A stretch of DNA of 14,265 nt, taken from positions 1 through 14,265 of the forward strand of contig JASANC010004710.1 of the NCBI GenBank assembly GCA_030248135.1, given 5' to 3'. Source of the stretch: Theristus sp. LFF4_11. Lineage: Eukaryota > Nematoda > Chromadorea > Monhysterida > Xyalidae. The notes below the pieces were generated by a model, which ran no database searches, was not told the DNA's origin, and saw only the letters and a list, made by a program, of their open reading frames with translations. The translations under genes were made by a program, and so were the position numbers. Shown here piece by piece: positions 1 to 10,945 of this stretch; the stretch's first letter is position 1; each line of letters starts with the position of its first letter.

Positions 1-135
1 TACTTTTTAGTTACATGGGGGACGCTTTTTAAATGAAATTTCACACTGAGCTAGCTCTTGCGGAATGCTTTTCAGTGCACCCCCATACTAGGCCCCGAAA
101 ACGGTTCAGAGTCACTGAAAAAAAACCGAAAACTA
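1..135 (+). repeat. Diverged direct repeat, copy 1
   Basis: TACTTTTTAGTTACATGGGG through GCCCCGAAAACGGTT recurs at 379-495 with the same order of blocks (AAATGAAA, GCTAGCTCTT, GGTGCACCCC). The window begins inside or at the edge of this copy. A weaker GGCCCCGAAAAAACGG occurs near 665. Confidence 0.75.
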
Positions 136-378
136 GCAGTACTATTAGTTTTTTAGAAAAAGATTGACACATCGAAAGCAACAATTGCTTTGCTGTTGTG
201 GCACTGAATAATTGTTTCATCAGCTAATTCTTAGAACATAATAAGCTTGTGCGTTGAGCTTTTAGGTGCACTAGTTTGTTCTGTCTGGCAGTGCGCCTGG
301 TCACAGCAGCAGGTACATGTTCAGGGGCATGTCGGTTTCGTGCTGACCATAATCGCGATCCGGGTACCAAAAGTAAAA

Positions 379-495
379 TACTTTTTAGTTACATGGGGTC
401 ACTTTTTTTAAATGAAACTTTGCACAAAGCTAGCTCTTTCGGAAAGCTTTTTGGTGCACCCCTATACCATGCCCCGAAAACGGTTTTAAAGGACC
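379..495 (+). repeat. Diverged direct repeat, copy 2
   Basis: This is the second copy of the 1-135 repeat, about 378 bp downstream in the same orientation, with small substitutions and indels. Its nature is unknown; no terminal inverted repeat was recognised. Confidence 0.75.
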
Positions 496-506
496 AAAAA
501 ACGTGA

Positions 507-850
507 AATACTGGGACCAAAACCAGTTTTTTTAAAAAAATAGCCCTTTAGACCGCATTTTTAAGGCATAGTATATTGTTCAGCTGATCAAGACGAATCG
601 AATGGTTTTTTTATTTTTGTCGTAGCTTTATTAAAAAGCTTAAAAAACACTATTTTTTGAAAGGGCCCCGAAAAAACGGTTTTTGGCTATTTTTGGGCCC
701 TAAATGACCTTGAATTAAATACAAATGTAATTTTCGGAATCAGCGCGTCAAGACGGTCAGAATGGTGTATGATTTGTCTAAATTGGAGAAACTTTGCATT
801 CTAGTGCTTAGAGGTGGGAGGGGTGGGACGGTATTCTCAAAAAGCGAGTC
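507..850. other. AT-rich stretch, nothing recognised
   Basis: No open frame, inverted repeat or splice-bounded exon stands out beyond a fragment of the upstream repeat motif near 660-685. Confidence 0.5.
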
Positions 851-854
851 TTAA

Positions 855-1365
855 AAATGGCTACGCGAATTAACATTTAGTACGCATGACTGTCGTTCGC
901 ACGTAACGACTGTTTTGCGCGCATGATTTAGAACGTTGTCCGACCGCACGCACGAAAACTTGTGCCCACACGAATTGGAATTTCGTGCGTGTGACATAAG
1001 TCTATCCGACACGACTGCTTTGCGCACGGGATTTAGAACGACTGTCTGTCCGTGCACAAAAAGACAAATGCGCACGCGAATTAGAATTTCGTGCGCACGA
1101 CTGTCCGACGACTTTTTGCTGCTGGCAGCAAAGAGTCGTTCGACGGATGTGCGCACGAAATTCTGATTCGCGTGCGCAAGCTGGTCCGTCCGCACGTTCG
1201 GACATACCACACGACTTTTTTGGCCACGCGAATTAGTTCTCCGTATGTACGCACGACACTTCAGTCGTTCTAAATGCGGTGCGCAGTTTTCAGTTTTGTC
1301 GTGTGACTTAAACGAAACGACTGTTTTGCGCCCCGCATTTAGAACGACGTGCGTTCCGTGCGTAT
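855..1365. repeat. Mosaic of direct and inverted repeats, foldback-like
   Basis: A unit like ACGACTGTTTTGCGC plus ATTTAGAACGAC appears in direct orientation near 905, 1012 and 1315 and inverted near 1255-1285. A second unit, ACGCGAATTAGAATTTCGTG, recurs in both orientations. CG dinucleotides are far denser than in the flanks. The frames open through it are by-products of the repeats. It may be a decayed foldback transposon. Confidence 0.7.
1070..1177. repeat. 108-bp imperfect palindrome
   Basis: The left arm from GCGCACGCGAATTAGAATTT pairs with the right arm ending AAATTCTGATTCGCGTGCGC over about 50 bp with few mismatches, centred on TGCTGGCAGCA. It could form a cruciform or RNA hairpin. Confidence 0.9.
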
Positions 1366-1776
1366 GTAAAAAAACTAATTGCTAAACGCTCCTTTAACAA
1401 GCGTACGTTCCAGTTCCACGAAAGCCATTTCCAAGCATTTGACCAAACAAATGATGCATCTTGCTTAGCTACCAAAGATATATCTCACACTGTTCATACT
1501 ATACATTTATCAATTTTACTTTTTATTCATGTGTTACACCGCCTTTGCAGAATTTTTGCAAACAAAGTTGTGTCTATACATTCATTACCGATGCATTTAT
1601 GCCAGTTTTTTTCGAGTTTTACATAAACAGACTACAGAGGCAATGTATCTAGATAAAAATGCAAACACAAATCACCGAATCGAATACGATCATCGCCATC
1701 AATCAGTATTAAAAATGAAGTTAAAAACGCACTGTGTTCTGTTGTTTATGTTTATCAATGTGGTTTTTTTTCGCAG
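1366..1776. other. AT-rich stretch, no gene recognised
   Basis: Two short plus-strand frames exist, but they lack coding-like composition and recognisable motifs. The stretch ends in the pyrimidine-rich acceptor at 1768-1776. Confidence 0.45.
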
Positions 1777-2040
1777 GCATCCATTTATAGTGCAGAAGAT
1801 CACCCGATCACAGTTGTCACAGTTGCACGTCACCCGGGAGAAAAAAGCGAGACGTCGACGACGGCGCCCGACGAGCAAGAGCTGCATTTGACGGCGGTTC
1901 AGCATCGACACTTTCCAGTGTTGACCACCCTAGTGCGCATCGAATCTGATGCGCATCCGTTTGCGACATTTGTAGCTCGTTCACCAGTGACATCGTCGAG
2001 TTGTGATGATGCGCCATTTTCGTTTCGTCCGTTTCAATGA
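1777..2040 (+). CDS. Alternative reading: candidate plus-strand terminal exon
   Basis: A textbook acceptor (eight T then CGCAG, ending 1776) is followed by 87 open codons and TGA at 2038. The frame begins ASIYSAEDHP and includes TAPDEQELHLTAV and a Ser-rich end. It has no ATG, so it could only be a spliced exon. No domain is recognised and no upstream partner exon is convincing on this strand. It overlaps the minus-strand candidate at 1817-2053, and both cannot be assumed real. The strand remains undecided. Confidence 0.3.
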   Translation, partial: ASIYSAEDHPITVVTVARHPGEKSETSTTAPDEQELHLTAVQHRHFPVLTTLVRIESDAHPFATFVARSPVTSSSCDDAPFSFRPFQ

Positions 2041-2053
2041 TCGAATCGCCCGT
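1817..2053 (-). CDS. Candidate globin exon 5: C-terminal tail
   Basis: The minus strand is open from a stop near 2123 to the TGA ending at 1817. The first AG after the long C-rich tract (2091-2115) is GCCGAG at 2054-2059. Splicing there is phase 0, which fits the phase-0 donor of exon 4, and would add 78 residues. These run from an acidic start (TGDSIIETDETKM) through a His/Ser/Met-rich stretch to SRFFLPGDVQL. Codon use is G/C-rich at third positions, like exons 2-4. Against it, the acceptor lacks a nearby pyrimidine tract, no AATAAA is seen downstream, and the plus strand is also open here with a better acceptor. An in-frame ATG at 2017 with good context could instead start a separate small protein. 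Confidence 0.4.
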   Translation of the reverse strand, partial: TGDSIIETDETKMAHHHNSTMSLVNELQMSQTDAHQIRCALGWSTLESVDAEPPSNAALARRAPSSTSRFFLPGDVQL

Positions 2054-2090
2054 CTCGGCGTCCGACAGATTATCGGCGATAGTGACCCGC

Positions 2091-2115
2091 GGGGGGGGTG
2101 GGGGTGGGGGGGGTC
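2091..2115 (+). repeat. G-rich tract
   Basis: Runs of 8, 5 and 8 G are separated by single T. It could form a G-quadruplex on the plus strand. As the C-rich complement it would lie just before the candidate last globin exon on the minus strand. Confidence 0.85.
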
Positions 2116-2119
2116 AATT

Positions 2120-2705
2120 TTTTTTCCGACCTTGTGCGACAACAACAAGGGGGGAAAAAAACAACCAAATAATATTCAACATACACAAACCCGGGCACTT
2201 GTTGGGGGTGGTTAGGAGGAAAAAACAATCTGTTTTTTTTCTGAAAACAGTGGGTTTGAAAATTGTTGTTGTTTTTGAAAAGAGAAGGGAATCTGGTTAT
2301 TAAATAGGCGGGGGGGTGCGTCTACATGTACATGTTCATTATGATTTTTGCATGTTAAAACGTCTTGCACATAAGAGCGGTATAACTAGCGCTCGATGGC
2401 CAAAACATGGAGTTTTTGACATTTTGGGCTAAAACGATCCTACTAAGTGTCCTGAGTAAGCGCACAAAATTTTTCGGCCAAACACCTACCGTAACCCGAG
2501 TTATGGGCCATTTTATGGCAATGCAACCTCGCCCAAGTGACTCGCCCCTATTTAGGGGACTTCGGATCATATTTTGCCAATTTTGATCTTCCGCGTCATA
2601 CATGAAACTGTTTACCAATCTATGCGCGCATTTAGTCTCGTGTCCGGACCAAAATAAAAGTTCATACACGCGTGGTGAACAAACAGTAAACACGGTAGCA
2701 CGCAC
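2120..2705. other. Presumed globin intron 4 or 3' flank
   Basis: The minus strand stays open from exon 4 to a stop at 2355, adding 116 codons, but third positions lose the G/C bias and no domain appears. If exon 5 is real this is intronic. If not, it may encode an unusual tail. Confidence 0.4.
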
Positions 2706-4857
<2,152 letters not shown>

Positions 4858-5495
4858 GCTTGCGTAAGTTTTGATTAAAATCATATCCATTCGCGGCCGT
4901 ATGCCGGCATAATACGGCATAAAATTCCAAAATAACTTTGTCTTGCTACGTGTTACTTATTCTTCAAACACCTTATTTTCGACAATGTCATAAATTGTGT
5001 ACTCAGATTCAGTGTTATAAACAATTTTGACTGTTAAGATAAATACACTTCTTGGGATAAATTTTTTATGTTTCACGTTTATTTTTTCTGGGATGCTTCC
5101 CAAGGCTCTACAAATTTAGCTTTTTGCCCAAAGAGACTGAAAAATGATTATGTTGAAGTGTATCTGCAACTTCTGCGCATGAAACAAACCGTTATTTGAA
5201 AAAAATCAAAAAAGTTTCCTGGGGTAAACAACAACGGAGAGTTTGAATTTAATCTTTATTTTTCTTGAAAATTTCTTGCTATTTTCCAGTTAATTGTTGC
5301 CATGACATTTCGGGCGAATCAGCCGTGGAAAATATGGCGAAATATGGGTCCAAAACCAAAAAAAACACGAAAACTACATTTGTATGATGTATTAGATCAC
5401 AGATCTTGGGTTAGTTTTCTTTTGTGAGCAACTATGCGGGCGCAACTAATTGTGAAAAAAGTAAAAGTTCGGCTCATGTAATAGTCATTATACGA
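4858..5495. other. Upstream flank of the globin gene; nothing firm
   Basis: This AT-rich stretch would hold the promoter and 5' leader. A palindrome ATGCCGGCAT lies at 4902-4911, flanked by CCGTAT and ATACGG arms, in the presumed leader. TATA-like words (TTATAAACA near 5015) occur but are expected by chance at this composition. No gene is seen. Confidence 0.4.
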
Positions 5496-5805
5496 TCTAA
5501 AATGGCAGGAAGGAAGACGCATATAAAAGGTAGAAATATAGAGTTGTGTAAGATTAGGTTTGGTGCAACTATTTTCAAGTCTCTGATGTGGCACACCGAT
5601 ATCCACATGTAAGATCCCTATTTTTGCGGCAATGTGCCTTCTTGTGGCAAAGGCACATCTCATGGACGGGACGGTACAGCCGACATGCACACTCTCACAC
5701 CAATCCACAGAGACTTGAAAATAATAGTTATCAAACCAAGTTTCTTTCTCACTGCCTACACAAATCCACATTCCACCTTTTTTGTGCGCCTTCCGTGTTT
5801 TTAGA
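5496..5805. mobile_element. Relic foldback element related to 11670-12441
   Basis: The left arm (TCTAAAATGGCAGG, GACGCATATAAAAGG, TCAAGTCTCTGATGTGGCAC) and the right arm (CAGAGACTTGAAAA, CACATTCCACC, GTGTTTTTAGA) are diverged versions of the arms at 11670 and 12441. At about 310 bp it is shorter and has lost a clean TA flank on the left. No coding capacity is visible. Confidence 0.75.
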
Positions 5806-6012
5806 TAATTTAAACAAAGCGTTTTTTTCTTGTAATTCAGTGCAATAATAATTGTCACAGTCTTTGACACATACAATGCGCGATGTTCTGTGAAATCTGG
5901 GAAAAAACTCAAAATTACGCGAAAAGGCTTCTTCTTGAACTTTGGAAGTGTGATTTTATGCTTGATAGAGTTGGCATAAACCGAGTTGAAGTTGATTACA
6001 AATATTAACGTG
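5806..6012. other. AT-rich spacer
   Basis: Nothing recognised between the relic foldback and the next solo transposon end. Confidence 0.4.
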
Positions 6013-6088
6013 CAGTCGAACTCAAATTATAGGGAATCAGTATGAGCTGATCGGTTGCTGATCACGTGCATGCATGCTTTCTGTGCAG
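6013..6088 (+). mobile_element. Solo end of CAGTCGAACTC family (copy 2)
   Basis: CAGTCGAACTCAAATTATAG is followed by GGAATCAG, GCTGATCGGTTGCTGATCAC and GCATGCTTTCTGTGC, matching the copies at 3561 and 9594. The preceding dinucleotide is TG instead of TA, so the copy is degraded at its edge. No partner end was found. Confidence 0.65.
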
Positions 6089-6748
6089 AGATTTCCGCGG
6101 AAGCGGAGTCAGTTAAAAACAGCCTTTTTCTATTGAAACATTCTAGATGTGGTGTATTTGCTTCTAAAAATTGAAGTGAATCTCAATCGATAAGTGCAGT
6201 AAGGCTGGAAGACGCGTCAAGAATGAGTTTGGTGATTTTTGCGCGTTTTTTTACCATTTTTGTATACGAGTCAATTTAGACTGACCATACAAACAAAGTT
6301 CATATGCGTCGATTGGTGTAGATTTCGGCTCATCAATTAATATTCCTAACTTCAAATTTATTAGAAAAAAACTGAAAGAAACAAGGTCGGTCGTCGGTGT
6401 TCGTAAAAAAACATTTTGTTTTAACGGCATTGATGCAGCAAAAAATTCATGGACATAAAAACCGTTTTTGACAGCTTTACTGAGGTTCAGTTGACGCTAT
6501 TTTCGCTATTTCACAGGAAATCACATAAAGCCTTTGATTTCCGACCGCATTTTGTGTTTCGTCAATGAACGGGGCAAGGCAGTTTTCTCAAATTTTGACT
6601 GCTAATTGATCGTAAACAGACAGTTCGTTTTAAAAGTACACTTGACTTTATCATATGGTTGGAAAAGTCTGAAAAATGAACAAAACAAAAACCAGTAAAA
6701 ATTAAGCCAGAATTCTCAGAGGAAATCACGTTTGAGAGAACAAGAAAA
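6089..6748. other. AT-rich stretch, nothing recognised
   Basis: There are short minus-strand frames only, with no splice borders or motifs that favour them. Confidence 0.45.
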
Positions 6749-6994
6749 CTAAACACTGTTTTCGTCTCTGTCACTTTGTCTTGCTGGGAAGTTATTTTGG
6801 TTCTGCATTAACGTGAAGCAGTTACAGTTCATAATGACCTTCTCCAAATTTTGAGAAAAATCTAGTGTTTTATCTGTATTTTTTCCTTTGAATTTGCCAG
6901 CCAGCGTTTCATTAATATCACCAATCAATTGACAGTTTTCCCTTTCTTTTCCTAATTTCACGTTTTTCTTGTTTTCCAATCCATTTTTTTCGCT
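6749..6994 (-). CDS. Weak candidate exon, Lys/Asn/Glu-rich
   Basis: The frame is open after a possible acceptor TATTATTAAG and ends at a TAG. It is hydrophilic (KNVKLGKERENCQLIGD and following) with a Met/Asn/Gln-rich end, and has no ATG near its start. AT-rich random sequence readily gives Lys/Asn-rich frames, so this may be spurious. It lies downstream of the membrane-segment frame at 7125-7377 on the same strand and could be a later exon of that locus. Confidence 0.18.
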   Translation of the reverse strand, partial: SEKNGLENKKNVKLGKERENCQLIGDINETLAGKFKGKNTDKTLDFSQNLEKVIMNCNCFTLMQNQNNFPARQSDRDENSV

Positions 6995-7124
6995 CTTAAT
7001 AATAGCACAAAAACTATGTCAAATCACGTGAGAAACAACAATGTGACAAAAAAATTATGAAGGAATTCAGATTTAGCAAAAAAACTTAAACAATTTCCGG
7101 TTTTGCAAACGCACACAGTTTTAC

Positions 7125-7377
7125 TCAAATGCCTACTACACATGCATGAAATGGTTCACTCGTGTTGGGGGTGTTTTCAAAATAGATAACGAATAGGTTT
7201 TGTGGAATATATGGATTTTTGGAAATGAAACCGTGATGTCGATGAAGCCCATACATCCCAATTAAACCTACGGTAAAATAAAGTAATAAAAGAATTGAAG
7301 GCAAAATGATAAACATACAGCACATCGTTAACGCAAGCCACACGCTTATCAAGCGAGAAACACGAAAAATGCTTTCA
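7125..7377 (-). CDS. Candidate exon with one predicted membrane helix
   Basis: After a possible acceptor TTTCGTTCAG (exon from 7377) the frame is open for 83 codons to a stop. It begins ESIFRVSRLISVW, followed by about 25 hydrophobic residues (LALTMCCMFIILPSILLLLY), then GLHRHHGF and a polar end. Basic residues before the hydrophobic run suggest a membrane anchor or one helix of a multi-pass protein. There is no ATG at the start, so upstream exons would be required. Possible donors inside it (for example near 7270) would truncate it. No family is recognised. Confidence 0.3.
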
Positions 7378-7525
7378 CTGAACGAAATTCTAACTACCCA
7401 TACCTTGCGTCTGTTTCACCACCATTGTCGTTGCTGATTTAAGATCCGTTTATGTTCACGTTCGTCGACGTGCGGGCAGGCCCGTCAATTAAAAGCTGAA
7501 CACCACAACGTTTTGTTTTGGAATA

Positions 7526-7787
7526 CCGTAAAGTCTTGCATATAAGGTCTCCTTATATAAATTTGAAAATCAAAAATTTCTAAAAAAAGTGGAATTTCGT
7601 GTGACAGCCTTATAAGTGGGAGGAGGTCTTATAAAGCGAACATTAGGAATTCCGGGCCTTATAAACGGGGTAGGTTTTCGACCATGTCAAAATTTTGAAT
7701 TTTTTTGGTTCCCGCCGTGTGACACTCCGCCCACTTTTGGGTGGGGGTCTTATAAGTGGGAGGAACCTTATATGCAAGACTTTACGG
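7526..7787. mobile_element. 262-bp MITE, CCGTAAAG family, copy 1
   Basis: Terminal inverted repeats CCGTAAAGTCTTGCATATAA / TTATATGCAAGACTTTACGG are flanked by TA on both sides (7524-7525, 7788-7789). The interior has repeated CTTATAAGTGGGAGG blocks and no transposase. Copy 2 at 12444 has the same length and about a dozen differences. Confidence 0.93.
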
Positions 7788-7892
7788 TAATGTTTCAGCA
7801 TATCACCGTTTATGGTGACGTGTTTACCCGTACAAGTCGACGTTACGTCAACAAAATTGGACTGTTAACGATAATACACACTTGTATACATA

Positions 7893-8362
7893 CCGTATTA
7901 CCTCCAATAAACCTCCATGGGGGATTAATACGTCAGCGACCTTTAGGAGTGGGGGTTTATTGGTGGGGGGGATTATTGGTGGGGGGATTATTGGTGGGGG
8001 GGGGGTTATTTACAAACAAATTCTAGAGGTGGGGGTTTATTGAAAAATGGCAAAAATACCTTGCATGGCAGGCAAGAAAGTCGCAGAAACTTCTACTCTA
8101 CGTAGAAATTTCCTTTTATAACAGCCTTTTGAAATGAAATTACCATTAACTCATCCATTTTGGGCTTTGGTAGCACAATTTCATCATTTTCACTGCAACC
8201 AGCCACTGAATTCGCTGGGTATGTGTTTCAAACAGGTTTCCAATAATCCCCCATGGGGAATTATTTGTGGGGGGGGATTATTCGGAAACTTGTCGTGGGG
8301 TGGGGGTTTATTAGTGGGGGGATTAATGGTGAGGGGGGGGAGGTTTAATGGGGGTAATACGG
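7893..8362. mobile_element. 470-bp G-rich MITE with CCGTATTACC termini
   Basis: Left end CCGTATTACCTCCAATAAAC pairs with right end GTTTAATGGGGGTAATACGG-like sequence, with TA on both sides (7891-7892, 8363-8364). Subterminal blocks are tandem GTGGGGGGATTATTGG units on both sides. The terminal word CCGTA is shared with the 262-bp MITEs. No coding frame is convincing. Confidence 0.88.
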
Positions 8363-8590
8363 TATATACATACATTGTACATTGTGCACACACGGCAATG
8401 ACATGATACGAGACTCAATGTTAAATGCGCAGAAAATATAAAAAACGACTTCAGCTCCTGTGCTTTGCGCGGCAGTCGCAACAAGACTGGCCGCAACTGA
8501 ATTTCCAATGAAACCCGCACCATTTGCAAAATTGTTTCATGGTCAACGTTACAGTTGCGTTGCGAATTTTTGCCAGTTATTTTTGACGTT

Positions 8591-9268
8591 CACAGGAGAA
8601 ACAGAAAAATAAATGCTCTTAAATGCTCTCAAATGCAAATTTACTGCAACATTTGAATGTTTCAAATGTCCAAAAAAAACATTTGATCCGATAAAAAGCG
8701 ACGAACATCGTGGATTGGTTCGTTGACATTTGAAATGTCTCAAATGTAGATCAAATGGTCAGCGCGCGCAATTGCATTTTATATGTGCATATAACCGGTT
8801 TTTAATGCGGGAAAATTTATTCAAATGTTTAGTGCTAGCTGTTCTGTTCAAGCGTTGAGGAAATGTAGTTTCACGTTTTTTACGACTGTCACAGTGACCG
8901 CAGGTGGACCCACGAACGCTCAAAGAAAAACTGACGCTGCCAATGAAGCATAAAACGAAACGAAACGTAATACAAAGCATAACAGACCGTGCCTCGATGC
9001 AGCACATCGACACAGGCGCATTTGAGAGCATTTGAATTGCAAAATGCGGAGATTAAATGCGTGAACATTTAATCGATCAACTGCGATGGCAGTTTTTGGA
9101 CCTTTTTAATGTACCCCTCAAATGTTTCTTGATGTGGTATTATAGGTTTTAGAGGCACTTAAATGTTTCTTGATGTGGTATTATAGGTTTTAAATGTTTC
9201 TTGATGTTGGCAACATTTAAGAGCATTTGAGAGCATTTAAGAGCATTTCAATTTCTGTTTCTCCTGTG
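8591..9268. mobile_element. 678-bp element with CACAGGAG termini and AAATG subterminal repeats
   Basis: Termini CACAGGAGAAACAGAAA are inverted, and the matching TIR continues about 45 bp through AAATGCTCTTAAATGCTCTC. The 3-bp sequence GTT flanks both ends (8588-8590, 9269-9271). AAATG/CATTT words occur more than twenty times inside. A 3-bp target duplication, CAC start and subterminal repeats resemble CACTA/EnSpm elements, but the TIR is not the canonical CACTA, so the class is open. It is non-autonomous. Confidence 0.8.
9120..9208 (+). repeat. 31-bp direct repeat inside the CACAGGAG element
   Basis: AAATGTTTCTTGATGTGGTA plus TTATAGGTTTT occurs at 9120-9150 and 9161-9191, and a third, partial copy starts at 9192. 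Confidence 0.92.
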
Positions 9269-9427
9269 GTTCAGAAAGCAAGGAAGTGTATAGGTATTGC
9301 ACAAAAAACGAAACAAAAACATAGATTCAAATTGGTATCAAGGACGAATGTGGTACGAAAATGCAAAAATTTGAACAACAAGGCTGGTGGTACTGTTTGT
9401 CGGTGCCCTTTTTTGTATGTTTCACAG

Positions 9428-9533
9428 CATCACGTCGCCTGGCAAGAATGTCAGTTCGTTCGTGAACGCAGGATCAACGAAACGAGTGCAGATTACTGGC
9501 GACACGGCAGAGTCGGAAAGCGATCTCGCTTGA
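9428..9533 (+). CDS. Weak candidate terminal exon
   Basis: Acceptor TTTTGTATGTTTCACAG is followed by a phase-2 frame of 34 codons ending TGA (ITSPGKNVSSFVNAG, then QITGDTAESESDLA). The block 9420-9580 is GC-richer than its surroundings. The minus strand and another plus-strand frame are also open here, so the strand and frame are undecided. No family is recognised and no partner exon was found. Confidence 0.2.
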
Positions 9534-9593
9534 CAGAACGTGCCCGTTGTGGGCGCCAGTGGCACTGAGAGAACATGGCCATACATGTAGGTA

Positions 9594-10945
9594 CAGTCGA
9601 ACTCTAAATTATTGGCAGTTAGCTGATTCGTTCGTGATCACGTGATTCGCATGCTTTCTGTGCAAACCAAACTCTGCCCCCACAACAAAAAGCATGCATC
9701 ATGTCAGGCCCACCCCAGAACCTAACAGCCTTTCCCGACCTTAAATGCTAAACTACTCTTTTATATTGTCATGTAATGCCAGTCAACTGTAACGTTCCAT
9801 CGCTAAACTACTTTCTCGTAATTGGTTTGTCACAATTTGGTGCAGTTCTTCCTAACGCTTCATTACTGAAGCGCACGCGCACGTGGCATCGGCATGCTCA
9901 TGCTCATGATCCACTAGCGCGCGTGCACACGCTCCGGCCTCCATAAAAACTTGTTCAAAACGCAATTGTGCTGACATCTTCCTTCTTGAAAAGGCTTTGC
10001 TTAGGTTAGGATTAGATCAGGACGATGTTCAGGTTTAAATTAGGCTGTTGGATTAGGCTTTGATTTGGTTACAGTCGAACTCACTAAAATGTGGAATCAG
10101 CTGATTGGTCGGCCGAGGGGAGGCTGCTCACACTCCGCACCTTCTTTTTTCGTGGATCTGGATTCTATTGAAACGTGTTTCTTTTGAATGAGTGTGAATT
10201 TCCAGCACCCTTTTCATGCTAAAAATAAACTCAAAGGGTCGGAGAACTGCGAAATTTAGATTTTTTTTATTTAACAGCTCAAAATGCATTTTTTATTGAC
10301 GACGACGACGACGTCGTCGCTTAATTTTTGCGTTTGAACTAAAAGACAAAAGCCTGAAAGGAGTGCGCTGTGCATGGTTTGCTGCGTGCACCAAGTAAAT
10401 GAACACAGCAGCTTACCAAAAACAACTTGAAAACGGTGAAAATGAAAGATGAAAGCAAAGTCGTCGTCGTGTCGTCGCCGCAAAGTCGGAACGCATTTTT
10501 TAATTGCGGACGCATGTCGATCGGTCAGCTAGGAATGAAACCCCCTTCAGCTGGCTAAACAGCGCACTCCTTACTGGCTTTTGTCTTTCAGTTCACACGC
10601 AAAAATTAAGCGACGTCGTCGTCGTCGTCGTCGTCAATAAAAAGATGCATTTTGAGCTGTTGAATAAAAAAATCTGAATTTCGCAGTTCTCCAACCCTTT
10701 GAGTTTATTTTTAGCATGAAAAGGGTGCTGGAAATTCACACTCATTCAAAAGAAACACGTTTCAATAAAATCCAGATCCACGAAAAAAGAAGGGTTTGGA
10801 GTGTGAGCAGCCTCTCCTCGGCCGACCAATCAGCTGATTCCACATTTTAGTGAGTTCGACTGTAGGTTGTTTAGGCAACGGCGATCAAAGGGTGGATTCC
10901 CAATAACCCACGACTGCGCTGATTCCCTAATTTAGAGTTCGACTG
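9594..10945. mobile_element. CAGTCGAACTC transposon with nested foldback
   Basis: The left end CAGTCGAACTCTAAATTA and the right end TAATTTAGAGTTCGACTG match as an 18-bp inverted repeat, each next to TA (9592-9593, 10946-10947). The interior is interrupted at 10072-10862 by a foldback that itself has TA flanks. Without the insert the element is about 560 bp. No transposase frame is visible. The Tc1/mariner/pogo-type assignment is inference from the TA and terminal sequence. Confidence 0.65.
10072..10862. mobile_element. 791-bp foldback transposon with ~300-bp arms
   Basis: Arms 10072-10371 and 10559-10862 are inverted and nearly identical, leaving a loop of about 187 bp. Ends are CAGTCGAACTCACTAAAATG / CATTTTAGTGAGTTCGACTG with TA on both sides (10070-10071, 10863-10864). 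The arms carry a (GAC)n tract that is longer in the right arm. It shares its first 40 bases or so with the CAGTCGAACTCTAAATT family, so the two were probably mobilised by the same transposase. There is no coding frame of note. Confidence 0.95.

Noticed and set aside
851..1273. Frames of 60-119 codons on both strands
   Set aside because: They overlap each other and the palindromic mosaic, with no splice borders or domains.
2355..2705. Read-through extension of globin exon 4 by 116 codons
   Set aside because: A good donor sits exactly at the end of helix H and coding-like codon bias stops there. Kept as a minor alternative only.
9995..10065. Nematode-type telomere repeat (TTAGGC) remnant
   Set aside because: There are only two scattered TTAGGC words and some TTAGG-like words, with no tandem array.
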